Of a stretch of DNA of 64,000 nt, positions 9,801 to 19,749 are shown one piece after another. The stretch covers positions 2,232,001 to 2,296,000 of the forward strand of contig NZ_CP095864.1 in the NCBI RefSeq assembly GCF_023100845.1. The letters run 5' to 3'. The position numbers and the translations under genes were made by a program. Below the pieces are notes generated by a model that was not told the origin of the DNA, did not search any database, and saw only the letters and a list, made by a program, of their open reading frames with translations. The DNA comes from Gordonia sp. PP30 (GTDB taxonomy: Bacteria > Actinomycetota > Actinomycetes > Mycobacteriales > Mycobacteriaceae). Every line of letters starts with the position of its first letter. Position 1 is the stretch's first letter.

Positions 9801-10482
9801 CGGGCTGCGGGACGGTCGAGAAGCCGGTGGCGAGGCGGCCCGGCCGGGAGGTGAAGGTGAAACCGGCCCGATGGTCGTGATCCCGCACCTGCGCGTCGTT
9901 CCCGGCGTAGCCGCCCGCGTCCGGGCCCCGGCCGACGACGGTGGCCGCGAGATCCACAGTGATGTCGGTCGCCGAGAACGCCGTCTGCTGCTGCGTCGGC
10001 AGCGCGGTGCCGTCCCCGGCGATCCGCTCGAGCGCGGTCCGGGCCACGTGGAAGAAGCGGCCGTCGCCGCTGAGGATCGACCGGATACGGCCGAACCCGG
10101 GATGCCACAGCAGTTCCCAGATCCCGCCGTCCTGGATCCAGGTGCGGTGCGCCGGGCCGTCGAGCGGAATGCCGATGCCCTGAGACACCCCGAGCAGCAC
10201 CGCGTTCAGCCCCCCGGCGCTGGCCCCGGCGAGGATGTCGATCTCCACCTTGTCGAAGCCGCTGTCGGCCAGCAGCGTCCGGTACATCTCGACGCGCCCG
10301 CGTTCGGCGGGCAGGAAGAACTCCGCTGGCAGATGATCGCCCGTGTCGTCCCGCAACGACGCGCGCCGGAACAGGTCCAGCTCGGCCACCGCGCCGCCGA
10401 TCCAGACCGCCAGCGACACGCCGCCGCGCAGCGCCAGCGCCAGCCGGAGAGTGCGGCGCGGGTGCGGCGACGGGGCGGTCAT
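6862..10482 (-). CDS. large patatin-like phospholipase-related protein with C-terminal membrane segments
   Basis: 1206-residue member of the patatin-related family. The N-terminal third carries the patatin catalytic dyad: oxyanion-type RGGVSLAVWIGG (residues 19-30), the nucleophile elbow GASAG with Ser88, and DGG with Asp321. Patatin domains are serine acyl-hydrolases acting on membrane lipids. The middle is unannotated. The last third has several hydrophobic segments, including LARIVAFPLLFLAEPL and further helices to the C terminus, so the protein is likely membrane-anchored. It starts 4 nt after ppc and overlaps the antiporter start by 4 nt, so it sits in an operon between them. Substrate unknown. 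Confidence 0.85.
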   Translation of the reverse strand: MTAPSPHPRRTLRLALALRGGVSLAVWIGGAVAELDLFRRASLRDDTGDHLPAEFFLPAERGRVEMYRTLLADSGFDKVEIDILAGASAGGLNAVLLGVSQGIGIPLDGPAHRTWIQDGGIWELLWHPGFGRIRSILSGDGRFFHVARTALERIAGDGTALPTQQQTAFSATDITVDLAATVVGRGPDAGGYAGNDAQVRDHDHRAGFTFTSRPGRLATGFSTVPQPDEDSVADFRTALDLLALAARASSSFPGAFEAASIYSAVADDGSAVPGEATGPGGRGDRPRDGRLGHNAAGVFPLADVVPAGSAMAQSVSFRVIDGGIFDNIPVDRAMRAIQRAPSSDCTTRRLIYLDPSPALRIETPRRRADPTWLNMLVTAGMLKIRKESADDELDLVRGGNEELLRQRSRVAALAGAEGEIPLLGAVTARRYARARIGPDARRLARLLREPWVEVPVRPPGWAAPGPITALHAAGRTDVLTLGDRLTARYGASPAPDLSGDLQAVIDGIALLILWLREIDAATDRPPALLPVRKAQLYRMLITALLARREAVYRPVVTAIGPDGTLDGLSAALDAAARQQRELRMSDALWTTIGAAETGAPAEGRFLTALGDGLTFGGTGTPLIDRLFRRLDELMAEFRTTAFAPAEPAQWWSGSIWRRVADGSLDAPGMDARQARALVRTMAIIELSGTDAIVAFASISGTQRPAVMTGAVDAADRNLWIRRWLREVPRDRALLPEWRTGVHAVIDQGEHRPLAASSKLAGTSIANFSGFLDWRWRANDWRWGRLDAAAGIVGILDDAGADNRTARAASVVVDHRVADLQRGVLEQEETFTDGAGGTWRMPELSYSFADLSPQYRYSLAARLGPLVGRALAPRARTRWTPAGQLGRAAVLLARIVAFPLLFLAEPLRFAAVGATVLTAVALGHALSASAQRPDAAGVAATQITVGAVLAIVAPAILWSAFRGRRRRRLLREAIDGAAGGPSSAWHTDLDYAEESTRRAVTATWVLAGLALTGGLALAGAGVAAAVGTLDASRSLYPEGWVLIGAVVLGLVAGASARARTVPADLPRPARRPWHASPVNWAACLLVTAAGAACTAPWWPGRPWRVDAAALWPALAALVAAILIWLALHGWAQRDWLDSLVIGGALLTAGAAAAAHAAGASSTTVIAGVPCALFFLLLGAGSGTIAHRDRGYGEEPVIAPITDTRMIP

Positions 10483-10486
10483 TGGA

Positions 10487-13318
10487 CTACCCGCTGTTCC
10501 GCAGCGCGGTCGCGAGGCCGTTCATGGTCAGCTGGATGGCGCGGCGGATCTCCGGGGTGTCCTCACCGCCGCGGAACCGGCGGAGCAGCTCGATCTGCAT
10601 CAGATTCAGCGGTTCCAGATACGGGAAGCGGTTGTACACCGACCGTTTGAGCGCGTCGTTGTCGGCGAGCAGGTCGTCGGTGCCGGTGATCCTGGTGTAC
10701 ATCTCCAGCGTCCGCTCGTGTTCGACGGCGATCATCCCGAAGACCCGCGCGCGCAGATCGGCATCGGGCACCAGGTCGGCGTAGCGCGCGGCCAGCCCCA
10801 GATCCGACTTGGCGAGCACCTGCGCCATGTTGCTCATCACCGACCGGAAGAACGGCCAGGTCCGGTAGTACTCGGACAGCTGCGCGAGCCGCCCGTCGTC
10901 GTCGCCGATCCAGGTGGCGAAGGCGCTGCCGGTGCCGTACCAGCCGGGCAGCATCACCCGGCACTGCGTCCACGACAGCACCCACGGGATGGCCCGCAGA
11001 TCCGAGATCGCGGTGGTCTGCTTCCGGGACGTCGGCCGGCTCCCGATGTTCAGGGCGCCGATCTCCGACAGCGGCGTCGAGTCGGTGAAGTACTCGACGA
11101 AGCCGGGCGTGTGATGCACCAGGTCGCTGTACGACGCCCGCGCGAGCGCCGCGAGCTCGTCGAGCACCCGGTAGGCCTCCGCGGAGTCGTCCAGGCCCTC
11201 GATGTCGAGCAGCGTCGACTCCAGGGTGGCCGCCAGCAGCGTCTCCAGGTTGCGGCGGGCGCCGACCGGCTCGGCGTACTTGGCCGCGATGATCTCGCCC
11301 TGTTCGGTGAGCCGCAGCGACCCCTGCACGGCGCCCGGCGGCTGGGCGAGGATCGCGTCGTAGCTGGGTCCGCCGCCGCGGCCGACGGTCCCGCCGCGGC
11401 CGTGGAACAGGCGCAGCGCGATCCCGGCCTTCCGGGACGCGGCGACCAGGTCGAGTTCGGCCCGGTACAGCGCCCAGTTCGCCGCCAGGTAGCCGCCGTC
11501 CTTGTTCGAGTCCGAGTAGCCGAGCATGATCTCCTGCGCCCCGTGCTGGGCGTCGACCAGAGTCCGGTAGAACGGCAGGTCCCAGGCGGCCGAGATGATC
11601 CCGGCACCGGACTGGAGGTCTTCGATGGTCTCCAGCAGCGGCACCACCCGCACCGTCGACGACGGCCGGCCCGCCGTATCGAGGCCGTACAGCCCCGCTT
11701 CCTTCAGCAGCACCAGCGCTTCGAGCATGTCCGACACCGACTGGCACATGCTGATGATGTAGGTGGGCACGGCCGCCGGGCCGAATCGCTCCACGGCCCG
11801 CGCGGCCGCCCGGACGACCCCGAGTTCCTTGGCCGCCAGTTCGCTGAGCGGCGCCTCGGGCGTCGTCAGTGGCCGCCGGGAGGTCAATTCCTCGGACAGC
11901 AGCGCCACCCGGGCGGCCTCGTCGAGCGCGGCGTAGTCGTCGCACACCCCGGCCCACGCCAGCAACTCGGCGACCACCTGCTCGTGCGTCTCCGAGTTCT
12001 GCCGCATGTCCAGGCCCGACAGATGGAACCCGAAGGTGTGCACCGCCTCCCGCAGGGCGCCGAGGCGGTTGTCGGCCACCGTGTCGTCGACGACGGCCCG
12101 CAGCGCCGCATCGATCACATCGAGGTCGGCCAGCAGCTCGCCGGGCCCGGTGTACGCGGCGTGCCCGTCGACCCACGACATCTCGGTCGCCGAGAGGTAT
12201 TCGGGTCCGAGCAGCTCGAGCATGGTCGCCACCAGGCGCGCCGAGACGGTGTGCAGTGCCGACCGGAACGGTTCGTCGTCGTGGTCCGCGGCACGGCCGG
12301 ACAGCGCGCGCAGATCGTCGGTGATCGGTGCCACCAGGCGCGCCGACATGGCGAGTTCCTGCCGGAGCCGGGTCAGCTCGTCCAGGTGGTGCCGCAATGC
12401 GGCGACGGCCGCCTTGGTGGTCGCCTCGGCCACCACCTCGGCCGTCACGTACGGGTTGCCGTCCCGGTCGCCGCCGATCCACGAACCCATCGTGATCATC
12501 GAGAGGCCGTCGAGACCGGCGTCCGGATAGGCCGCCGTCAGCGCGGCGCGGACGTCGCGGTTCAGCCGGGGCACCACCTCGAAGAAGGAGGCGTCGTAGT
12601 AGCGCAGACCGGTGGTGATCTCGTCGCTGATGGTCAGCCGGCGCAGGCGGATCAGCGCGGTCTGCCAGAGCATCAGGATCTGCTGGTAGATGTCGCGGTC
12701 GATGCGGTCCAGTTCGGCGGGGGTCAGCTCGGTGCGGGCCCGCACCCGCATCAATTCGGTGATGCGGTTCTGCGCGTCGAACACGCTGCGCCGCCGGGTC
12801 TCGGTCGGGTGGGCGGTGATCACCGGCACCACCGCGGCGTGCGCCAGGGCGCGGCCCACCTCGGCCGCCGGCAGCGCGGCCGCGGCCAGCGATTCGAAGG
12901 TCCGGGCCAGGCTCGACGGCTGCGGCGGATCCTCGGCACGCAGGTGGATGCGGCGCCGTCGTTCCCGGTGCAGGTCCTCGGCCAGGTTCGCCAGCAGCGC
13001 GAAGTTGGAGAAGGCGCGGATCACCGCCATCAATTCGCGGACGGTCGGCGTGGTGTACCGCGCCGCCAGGTCGTCGCGACTGATCTCGGAGTAGCGGATC
13101 GCGAACGCATCCCGGCGCGAGCTCTCGACCAGGGCGAAGGTCTCCTCCCCGGCGTGCGCTTTGATCACGTCGCCGAGCAGGCCGCCGAGGAAACGGATGT
13201 CCTCCCGCAGCGGCTCGGTGGCCGCCCGGCCGGAGTCGATGATGCGGATGCGCTCGATCATCGGAGTACGGAGTGCGCGGTCGATGGCGGCGGGATCGGG
13301 GATCGGGAAGTCGGCCAT
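10487..13318 (-). CDS. ppc: phosphoenolpyruvate carboxylase
   Basis: Anaplerotic enzyme converting PEP and bicarbonate to oxaloacetate. The 943-residue length is normal. Signatures visible are [15 protein letters not shown] (catalytic histidine), [31 protein letters not shown] and LRLTEQGE, ending in the family-type C terminus NG. The ATG at 13318 gives MADFPIPDP, a normal actinobacterial N terminus. A perfect 12-bp hairpin lies between secG and this gene, so ppc probably has its own promoter. It is followed after 4 nt by the patatin-like gene. Confidence 0.98.
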   Translation of the reverse strand: MADFPIPDPAAIDRALRTPMIERIRIIDSGRAATEPLREDIRFLGGLLGDVIKAHAGEETFALVESSRRDAFAIRYSEISRDDLAARYTTPTVRELMAVIRAFSNFALLANLAEDLHRERRRRIHLRAEDPPQPSSLARTFESLAAAALPAAEVGRALAHAAVVPVITAHPTETRRRSVFDAQNRITELMRVRARTELTPAELDRIDRDIYQQILMLWQTALIRLRRLTISDEITTGLRYYDASFFEVVPRLNRDVRAALTAAYPDAGLDGLSMITMGSWIGGDRDGNPYVTAEVVAEATTKAAVAALRHHLDELTRLRQELAMSARLVAPITDDLRALSGRAADHDDEPFRSALHTVSARLVATMLELLGPEYLSATEMSWVDGHAAYTGPGELLADLDVIDAALRAVVDDTVADNRLGALREAVHTFGFHLSGLDMRQNSETHEQVVAELLAWAGVCDDYAALDEAARVALLSEELTSRRPLTTPEAPLSELAAKELGVVRAAARAVERFGPAAVPTYIISMCQSVSDMLEALVLLKEAGLYGLDTAGRPSSTVRVVPLLETIEDLQSGAGIISAAWDLPFYRTLVDAQHGAQEIMLGYSDSNKDGGYLAANWALYRAELDLVAASRKAGIALRLFHGRGGTVGRGGGPSYDAILAQPPGAVQGSLRLTEQGEIIAAKYAEPVGARRNLETLLAATLESTLLDIEGLDDSAEAYRVLDELAALARASYSDLVHHTPGFVEYFTDSTPLSEIGALNIGSRPTSRKQTTAISDLRAIPWVLSWTQCRVMLPGWYGTGSAFATWIGDDDGRLAQLSEYYRTWPFFRSVMSNMAQVLAKSDLGLAARYADLVPDADLRARVFGMIAVEHERTLEMYTRITGTDDLLADNDALKRSVYNRFPYLEPLNLMQIELLRRFRGGEDTPEIRRAIQLTMNGLATALRNSG

Positions 13319-13386
13319 GGGTCCCAGTATCGTCCCGTCCCTCCCGGGGCGCAGGGTGACCGGCCAGTCGCAGGGGCCGGACGACG

Positions 13387-13426
13387 AGAGCCGGGACGTT
13401 CCCCCGAGGGGGAGCGTCCCGGCTCT
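13387..13426 (-). terminator. hairpin terminator after secG
   Basis: Perfect 12-bp stem, AGAGCCGGGACG pairing with CGTCCCGGCTCT, with an inner CCCCC/GGGGG pairing in the loop. It lies 25 nt beyond the secG stop and about 70 nt before ppc. No U-run follows, as is common for actinobacterial terminators. Confidence 0.75.
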
Positions 13427-13451
13427 GCGGCTCGATCGGCGCGCGACCGCG

Positions 13452-13685
13452 CTACGAGTACTTGATGTTCAGGCCCACGCCCACGATCATGATGAACCAG
13501 ATCAGCCCGATGAAGATGGTCGCCCGGTCGAGGTTCTTCTCGACCACCGACGAACCGGACAGGCTCGACTGCACGCCGCCGCCGAACAGCGACGACAGGC
13601 CGCCGCCCTTGCCCCGGTGCAGCAGCACGAGAACGATCAGCAGCACACTGGTGATGGCCAGGCCGATGAAGAGTGCGAGTTCCAC
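13452..13685 (-). CDS. secG: preprotein translocase subunit SecG
   Basis: Small inner subunit of the SecYEG channel (77 residues). Two hydrophobic helices ([19 protein letters not shown] and [17 protein letters not shown]) flank the conserved [13 protein letters not shown] loop. The GTG at 13685 gives VELALFIGL, the usual SecG beginning; the longer reading to an upstream ATG would run into the hairpin before it. It follows gap-pgk-tpiA, an arrangement conserved in mycobacteria. Confidence 0.95.
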   Translation of the reverse strand: MELALFIGLAITSVLLIVLVLLHRGKGGGLSSLFGGGVQSSLSGSSVVEKNLDRATIFIGLIWFIMIVGVGLNIKYS

Positions 13686-13711
13686 GAGGCGAGAATCCTG
13701 TTCGGTGAAAT

Positions 13712-13752
13712 GACTGTGGCAGGCGCCCCCGAAGGGGCAACCTGCCACAGTC
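13712..13752 (-). terminator. perfect hairpin between tpiA and secG
   Basis: GACTGTGGCAGG (13712-13723) is the exact reverse complement of CCTGCCACAGTC (13741-13752), with an additional GCCCC/GGGGC pairing inside. It lies 19 nt past the tpiA stop and 27 nt before the secG start. It could terminate the glycolytic operon, attenuate read-through to secG, or stabilise the 3' end of the upstream mRNA. Confidence 0.7.
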
Positions 13753-13771
13753 TACGCGATGAACCGCCCGA

Positions 13772-14563
13772 TCAGAGCAACGGCCCGCCCGCGGCGATCG
13801 CACACAGCTGCGCGAACTCGTCCGCCTTGAGCGACGCGCCGCCCACCAGGGCGCCGTCGACGTCGGGCTGCCCGACGATCTCGCCGACGTTCTTGGCGTT
13901 GACGCTGCCGCCGTACAGGACCCGCACCCCGGCCGCGGTGGCCGCGTCGGAGATCTCGGCGAGCGCCGCACGCACCGCCGCGCACACCTCCTGGGCGTCC
14001 TGCGCACTCGCGACCCGGCCGGTGCCGATGGCCCAGACCGGTTCGTAGGCGACGACCACCTTGCTGATCTGCTCGGCCGTGAGACCGGCCAGCGACGCCT
14101 TGACCTGCGCGACGTTGTAGGCGACGTGCTCGCCGGCCTCGCGGACGTCGAGCCCTTCACCGATGCAGACGATCGGCGTGAGGCCGTACTTGAGCGCGGC
14201 CTTGGCCTTGCCCAGCACCACCTCGTCGGTCTCGCCGTGCAGGGTGCGGCGCTCGGAGTGGCCGACGGTGACGTAGGTGCAGCCGAGCTTCTCCAGGAAG
14301 GCGCCGCTGATCTCACCGGTGTAGGCACCCGAGTCGTGCTCGGACACGTCCTGCGCACCGTAGGTGAGCAGGAGCTTGTCGCCGTCGACGATCGTCTGCA
14401 CGCTGCGGATGTCGGTGAACGGCGGGAGCACCGTCACGTCGACCTTGTCGAAGTACTTCTCGGGCAGCGCGAAGGCGATCTTCTGTACCAGCGCGATGGC
14501 CTCGAAGTGGTTGAGATTGCACTTCCAGTTGCCCGCGATCAGCGGCTTGCGTGCGGCGGCCAT
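13772..14563 (-). CDS. tpiA: triose-phosphate isomerase
   Basis: Interconverts dihydroxyacetone phosphate and glyceraldehyde-3-phosphate. The 263-residue protein has the N-terminal GNWKCNL (lysine), GHSERR (catalytic histidine), and [12 protein letters not shown] (catalytic glutamate), then YGGSVNAKN near the C terminus. Its ATG overlaps the pgk stop by one base (TGATG). Third gene of gap-pgk-tpiA. Confidence 0.98.
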   Translation of the reverse strand: MAAARKPLIAGNWKCNLNHFEAIALVQKIAFALPEKYFDKVDVTVLPPFTDIRSVQTIVDGDKLLLTYGAQDVSEHDSGAYTGEISGAFLEKLGCTYVTVGHSERRTLHGETDEVVLGKAKAALKYGLTPIVCIGEGLDVREAGEHVAYNVAQVKASLAGLTAEQISKVVVAYEPVWAIGTGRVASAQDAQEVCAAVRAALAEISDAATAAGVRVLYGGSVNAKNVGEIVGQPDVDGALVGGASLKADEFAQLCAIAAGGPLL

Positions 14564-15780
14564 CAGTTCCCCACTTCCAGTACGGCGAGCCCCGGGAGTT
14601 CCTTGCCCTCGAGATACTCCAGCGAAGCACCGCCGCCGGTCGAGATGTGCGAGAACGCCGAATCCGGCAGGCCGAACGACCGCACGGCCGCGGCCGAGTC
14701 ACCGCCGCCGACCACGCTGAACGCGCCGTCCTGGGTGGCCGCGGCGATCGCCTCGGCGACGCCGCGGGTACCGGTGGAGAACTTCTCGAACTCGAAGACA
14801 CCCATCGGGCCGTTCCAGAACACCGTCTTGGCGCCGCGGAGCACGGCCGAGAAACGCTCGACGCTGCCCGGGCCGATGTCCAGGCCCATCCCCTCGGTGA
14901 AACCGTCGCGGGTGAACGCGATCGAGGTGCCGGCGTCGGCGGCGAACTTGTCGGCCACCACGATGTCGTGCGGCAGGTGGATCACGTCGCCGAACCGGTC
15001 GAGCAGGTCCTTGCAGGTGTCGATCATGTCTTCCTGCAGCAGCGAGTCGCCGACCGGGCTGCCCTGCGCCCTGATGAAGGTGAAGGCCATGCCGCCGCCG
15101 ATCACCAGGGTGTCGACCTTGGGGGCCAGGGCCTCGATGACGGCGAGCTTGTCGGACACCTTGGACCCGCCGAGGACCACCGCGTACGGGTGCTCCACGT
15201 CGGTGGTGATCCGCTGCAGGACGTCCACCTCGGTGGCCACCAGGTCACCGGCGTACGACGGCAGCAGCTTCGCCACGTCGTACACCGAGGCCTGCTTGCG
15301 GTGGACCACGCCGAAGCCGTCGGACACGAACGCGCCGTCGTCGCCGACCAGCTCCACCAGTTCGCGGGCCAGCGCGGTGCGCTCCGCCTCGTCCTTGGAG
15401 GTCTCCCGCGGATCGAAGCGGATGTTCTCCAGGAGCAGGACGTCGCCGTCGGTCAGGCCCTCGGCGCGCGCGAGCGCGTCGGAGCCGACCGTGTCACCGG
15501 CGAGCTGGACGTTGCGGCCCAGTTCCGCCGAGAGGCGGGCGGCGACCGGAGCCAGCGACAGCGCCGGGTCCGGCTCGCCCTTCGGACGGCCGAGGTGCGC
15601 GGTGATGATCACCTTGGCACCGGCGTCGACCAGCTGACGCAGCGTCGGGATGCTGGCCAGGATGCGGCCCGGATCGGTGATCTCGCCGCCGTCCAGCGGC
15701 ACGTTGAAGTCCGACCGGACCAGCACGCCGCGACCCGAGACTCCTTCGGCGAGAAGGTCTTTGAGAGTGCGTACAGCCAT
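14563..15780 (-). CDS. pgk: phosphoglycerate kinase
   Basis: Substrate-level phosphorylation step of glycolysis (1,3-bisphosphoglycerate + ADP). The 405-residue protein shows RSDFNVPL near the N terminus, [17 protein letters not shown], and the nucleotide-binding GGGDSAAA close to the C terminus. The ATG at 15780 ([10 protein letters not shown]) is the family start; the same frame stays open much further upstream through gap DNA, which is spurious. It starts 5 nt after gap and ends overlapping tpiA. Confidence 0.98.
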   Translation of the reverse strand: MAVRTLKDLLAEGVSGRGVLVRSDFNVPLDGGEITDPGRILASIPTLRQLVDAGAKVIITAHLGRPKGEPDPALSLAPVAARLSAELGRNVQLAGDTVGSDALARAEGLTDGDVLLLENIRFDPRETSKDEAERTALARELVELVGDDGAFVSDGFGVVHRKQASVYDVAKLLPSYAGDLVATEVDVLQRITTDVEHPYAVVLGGSKVSDKLAVIEALAPKVDTLVIGGGMAFTFIRAQGSPVGDSLLQEDMIDTCKDLLDRFGDVIHLPHDIVVADKFAADAGTSIAFTRDGFTEGMGLDIGPGSVERFSAVLRGAKTVFWNGPMGVFEFEKFSTGTRGVAEAIAAATQDGAFSVVGGGDSAAAVRSFGLPDSAFSHISTGGGASLEYLEGKELPGLAVLEVGN

Positions 15781-15785
15781 CGGGC

Positions 15786-16883
<1,098 letters not shown>

Positions 16884-16911
16884 TCAGCAGAAGGTCCCGA
16901 TGCGGTGTGCG

Positions 16912-17655
16912 TCACGCCCGCTCGGTGCGCACCCGCGCCGAACCGAGCAGCATTCCGGCGGCGGCGAGCTCGGACTCGTCGTCGAAGGAGACCGCCAGCT
17001 GCACGAACTTCGACGGTCCGACCGCGAAGCCGTAGAACGAGTCGGCGCCGGCACCGGTCTCCGGCTCGTGAAGGCGAAAACCGGCATACCGGACCTGATC
17101 CGCGAACCACGTCCGTTCGTCGTAGCGATCCGGGGAGGCACCCGCCAGCAGCCGTGCCAGGCTCGCCGCGGCGTCCTGTCCGTCGTCGCGCCGCCAGAGC
17201 GTGAGCCGGGCCGTGAAACCGGGCCGCCACAGCACCAGCGTGCCGTCCTCGACGCGGCGGTTCACCGGCCGGTCGAGGGTGATCTCCCACTCGGGAGACA
17301 GCGGCAGCGGCCCGCTGACCACCGGGAAGTCCGGGTTGAGGCCGGCCGGGACGGGCGCCGGTGCGATGGGGCCGGTACCTCGTGTCTGTTCCGGCACGAA
17401 GCCGTCGCCGGCACGGACCAGCGCGGTGCCGACGGGTGACGACAGGTGCGGCGTGACCGCCGGGTCCCACACGCCGATCTCGGCGAGCGCGAGCACCGCG
17501 AGGTTCTCCGGGGTGTCGACGTACTCCTGGGTCTCGTCACCGGCCAGGAAACTCCAGCCGAGTTCGTCGCGCACCATGTAGCCGACCGGGCGGCGGTCGT
17601 TGAGGATGCGACGGCTCACGTGGCAGGTCTGCGCGGCCGCGGTGGGGTCGGTCAT
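16912..17655 (-). CDS. DUF2185 (immunity-protein Imm33-like) domain protein
   Basis: 247-residue cytosolic protein. Residues about 10-75 match the DUF2185/Imm33 pattern: CHVSRRILNDRRPVGYMVRDE, then WSFLAGDETQEYVDTPENLAVL. Proteins with this domain are often immunity or hypothetical proteins of unknown mechanism. The remaining 170 residues look like a globular beta-rich domain (LTLWRRDD..., FRLHEPETG, KFVQLAVSFDDESEL) that I do not recognise. The ATG at 17655 lies 5 nt after whiA, so it probably shares the whiA transcript. No toxin gene is next to it. Confidence 0.7.
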   Translation of the reverse strand: MTDPTAAAQTCHVSRRILNDRRPVGYMVRDELGWSFLAGDETQEYVDTPENLAVLALAEIGVWDPAVTPHLSSPVGTALVRAGDGFVPEQTRGTGPIAPAPVPAGLNPDFPVVSGPLPLSPEWEITLDRPVNRRVEDGTLVLWRPGFTARLTLWRRDDGQDAAASLARLLAGASPDRYDERTWFADQVRYAGFRLHEPETGAGADSFYGFAVGPSKFVQLAVSFDDESELAAAGMLLGSARVRTERA

Positions 17656-17660
17656 TATGT

Positions 17661-18644
17661 TCACGCTTCGTCGAGGAGTTCGGGGGTCACCGCGGATTCG
17701 GTGTCGGGCAGGCCCTCCTGGCGGGCCTTCTTGTCCGCCATGGACAGCAGCCGCCGGATCCGGCCGGCCACCGCGTCCTTGGTCATCGGCGGATCGGCGA
17801 GCTGGCCCAGTTCCTCCAGGGATGCCTGCCGGTGTTCGACGCGGAGGCGGCCCGCGGCCACTAGGTGGTCGGGCACCTCGTCGCCGAGGATGTCCAGGGC
17901 GCGCTCCACGCGCGCGGCCGCGGCGACCGCGGCACGCGCCGAGCGGCGCAGGTTGGCGTCGTCGAAGTTGGCGAGGCGGTTCGCGGTGGCCCGGACCTCG
18001 CGCCGCATGCGGCGCTCCTCCCACACCAGCCGGGTCTCGTTGGCGCCCATCCGGGTCAGCAGTGCGCCGATGGCCTCGCCGTCGCGGATCACCACGCGGT
18101 CGCTGCCGCGTACCTCGCGGGCCTTGGCCACCACGCCGAGCCGCCGGGCCGCACCGACCAGGGCCAGGGCGGCCTCCGGTCCGGGACAGCTGACCTCGAG
18201 GGACGACGACCGGCCCGGCTCGGTCAGCGAACCGTGCGCCAGGAACGCACCGCGCCAGGCGGCCTCGGCGTCGCCGACGCTGCCGCCGACCACCTGCGCG
18301 GGCAGCCCGCGCACCGGGCGGCCACGCGGATCGAGCAGCCCGGTCTGGCGGGCGAGCGCCTCACCGTCCTTGCTGACGCGCACGATGTATCGCGCGCTCT
18401 TGCGGAGTCCTCCCGACCGGAGCACGTGCACCTCGGACGGGTAGCCGTAGAGATCGTGGATCTCCTGGCGCAGCCGGCGGGCGACGTTCCCGAGATCCAC
18501 CTCCGCCTCGACCACCACCCGTCCGGCCACGATGTGCAATCCCCCGGCGAACCGCAGGAGCGCCGCGGCTTCCGCCTTCCGGCAACTCAGTTGCGCCACC
18601 GACAGACGACTCAATTCGTCCTTCACCGCGCCTGTCATGGCCAA
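17661..18644 (-). CDS. whiA: sporulation-type transcription regulator WhiA
   Basis: WhiA family DNA-binding protein: an N-terminal LAGLIDADG-like homing-endonuclease fold without nuclease activity and a C-terminal helix-turn-helix. In sporulating actinobacteria it controls division genes with WhiB; here it is the last of uvrC-rapZ-yvcK-whiA, the conserved order. [34 protein letters not shown] and [18 protein letters not shown] are visible. The start is probably the TTG at 18644, which gives the conserved MAMT beginning and lies 10 nt after AAGGAGG; the alternative is the ATG at 18638, which overlaps the stop of a short leader ORF (ATGA). Confidence 0.93.
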   Translation of the reverse strand: MAMTGAVKDELSRLSVAQLSCRKAEAAALLRFAGGLHIVAGRVVVEAEVDLGNVARRLRQEIHDLYGYPSEVHVLRSGGLRKSARYIVRVSKDGEALARQTGLLDPRGRPVRGLPAQVVGGSVGDAEAAWRGAFLAHGSLTEPGRSSSLEVSCPGPEAALALVGAARRLGVVAKAREVRGSDRVVIRDGEAIGALLTRMGANETRLVWEERRMRREVRATANRLANFDDANLRRSARAAVAAAARVERALDILGDEVPDHLVAAGRLRVEHRQASLEELGQLADPPMTKDAVAGRIRRLLSMADKKARQEGLPDTESAVTPELLDEA

Positions 18645-18721
18645 CCTGACCAAGCCTCCTTCGTGCCACTCGTCCAGCAACTCTCGTCAAAGCTTACCGT
18701 GCGGTCAGTTATGACTTCCAT
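18635..18721 (-). CDS. possible 28-codon leader ORF coupled to whiA
   Basis: In the 118-nt gap between yvcK and whiA, an ATG (18721) preceded by AAGGAG and GGAGAG opens a 28-codon frame whose TGA overlaps the ATG of whiA (ATGA). The predicted peptide begins [12 protein letters not shown] and contains three tryptophans in its last 12 residues. The position, ribosome site and overlap suggest a translated leader that couples ribosomes into whiA. No homologue is known to me, so it may equally be a chance frame. Confidence 0.35.
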   Translation of the reverse strand: MEVITDRTVSFDESCWTSGTKEAWSGWP

Positions 18722-18762
18722 ACCGTCTCTCCTGTCTCTCCTTCCGGGGGGACGTCGCGGCC

Positions 18763-19749
18763 TCACCTCCGGTCGTGCAGGAGCGCACCGAGCGTCACGG
18801 ACACCTTGACCGGGTCGTGCACATCCTGTCCGGGGAGTCCGAGATCGGCGATCACCAGACGCGCCCCGAACTCGCCTGCCGCCCGCTCCAGGTGCTCGCG
18901 TTCGCGTCCGGCCGGCACCGAGGCGGCATCGACCAGGATGTCGTCGCAGCGCAGGGAGCCGCCGGCGTGCGCGGCGAGCACGTGCAGGTGCCGTTCCACC
19001 GAGAACCCGGTGGTCTCCCCCGGCTCGTTGGCCAGATTCACCACCAGCACCTTGCGGGCCGGCGTCGCACGCAGCGCCGCCAGCTGCTCGGGCACCAGCA
19101 CGTGCGGGATCACACTGGAAAACCAGGAACCCGGCCCGAGAGTGACCAGATCCGCGGCGCCGATCGCCTCGACGGCCTGCGTGCACGACGACGGTTCGGC
19201 CGGCGTCACCCGCACCCGCCGCACCACGCCGGGGGTGGTGGCGACGGCGACCTGCCCGCGGATCACCCGGCTCATCCGCGGGTCCTCCTCGAGGCCGGTC
19301 ACATCGGCCTCGATCACCAGCGGCTCGGTGGCCATCGGGAGCACCCGGCCGTCGATCCCGAACAGGTCGACCAGCGCGTCCAGGGCGGCGACGATGTCGT
19401 CGCAGCGCTCGTCCACGCCGGACAGCAGCAGATTGCCGATCGGGTGCCCGGCGAGCGCACCGCTGCCGCCGAAGCGGTGCTGCAGCAGATCGGCCCACAT
19501 CCGGGCGCGGTCGGCGGACGCCGGATCGACGGCGCCGCGCGCCTCGAGCGCGGCCGGGGCCGACAGCAGCGCCGCGAGCGCCATCCGCAGGTCTCCGGGT
19601 GGAATCCGGCCGAGTTCGTGCCGCAGGCGCCCGGACGACCCGCCGTCGTCGGCGACGGTCACCACGGCGGTGACCTCGGGTGTCAGGTAGCGCAGGGCGG
19701 TGAGCGTGTTGTAGAGGCCGTGCCCGCCGCCGAGCGCGACCGCCTTCAT
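18763..19749 (-). CDS. yvcK: YvcK/CofD-like gluconeogenesis factor (GlmR family)
   Basis: CofD-fold protein, 328 residues, that binds UDP-sugars and links central carbon flux to cell-wall precursor synthesis in Bacillus and mycobacteria (CuvA). GGGHGLYNTLTAL at the N terminus and VTVADDGGSSGRLR are the nucleotide-binding motifs; GPGSWFSSVIPHVLVP follows. Its ATG overlaps the rapZ stop by 4 nt. The protein ends LGALLHDRR. Confidence 0.94.
   Translation of the reverse strand: MKAVALGGGHGLYNTLTALRYLTPEVTAVVTVADDGGSSGRLRHELGRIPPGDLRMALAALLSAPAALEARGAVDPASADRARMWADLLQHRFGGSGALAGHPIGNLLLSGVDERCDDIVAALDALVDLFGIDGRVLPMATEPLVIEADVTGLEEDPRMSRVIRGQVAVATTPGVVRRVRVTPAEPSSCTQAVEAIGAADLVTLGPGSWFSSVIPHVLVPEQLAALRATPARKVLVVNLANEPGETTGFSVERHLHVLAAHAGGSLRCDDILVDAASVPAGREREHLERAAGEFGARLVIADLGLPGQDVHDPVKVSVTLGALLHDRR

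Noticed and set aside
10343..13465. Plus-strand frame of about 1040 codons opposite ppc
   Set aside because: Shadow of the PEP carboxylase gene; no domain, no ribosome site, and composition of a reversed G+C-rich gene.
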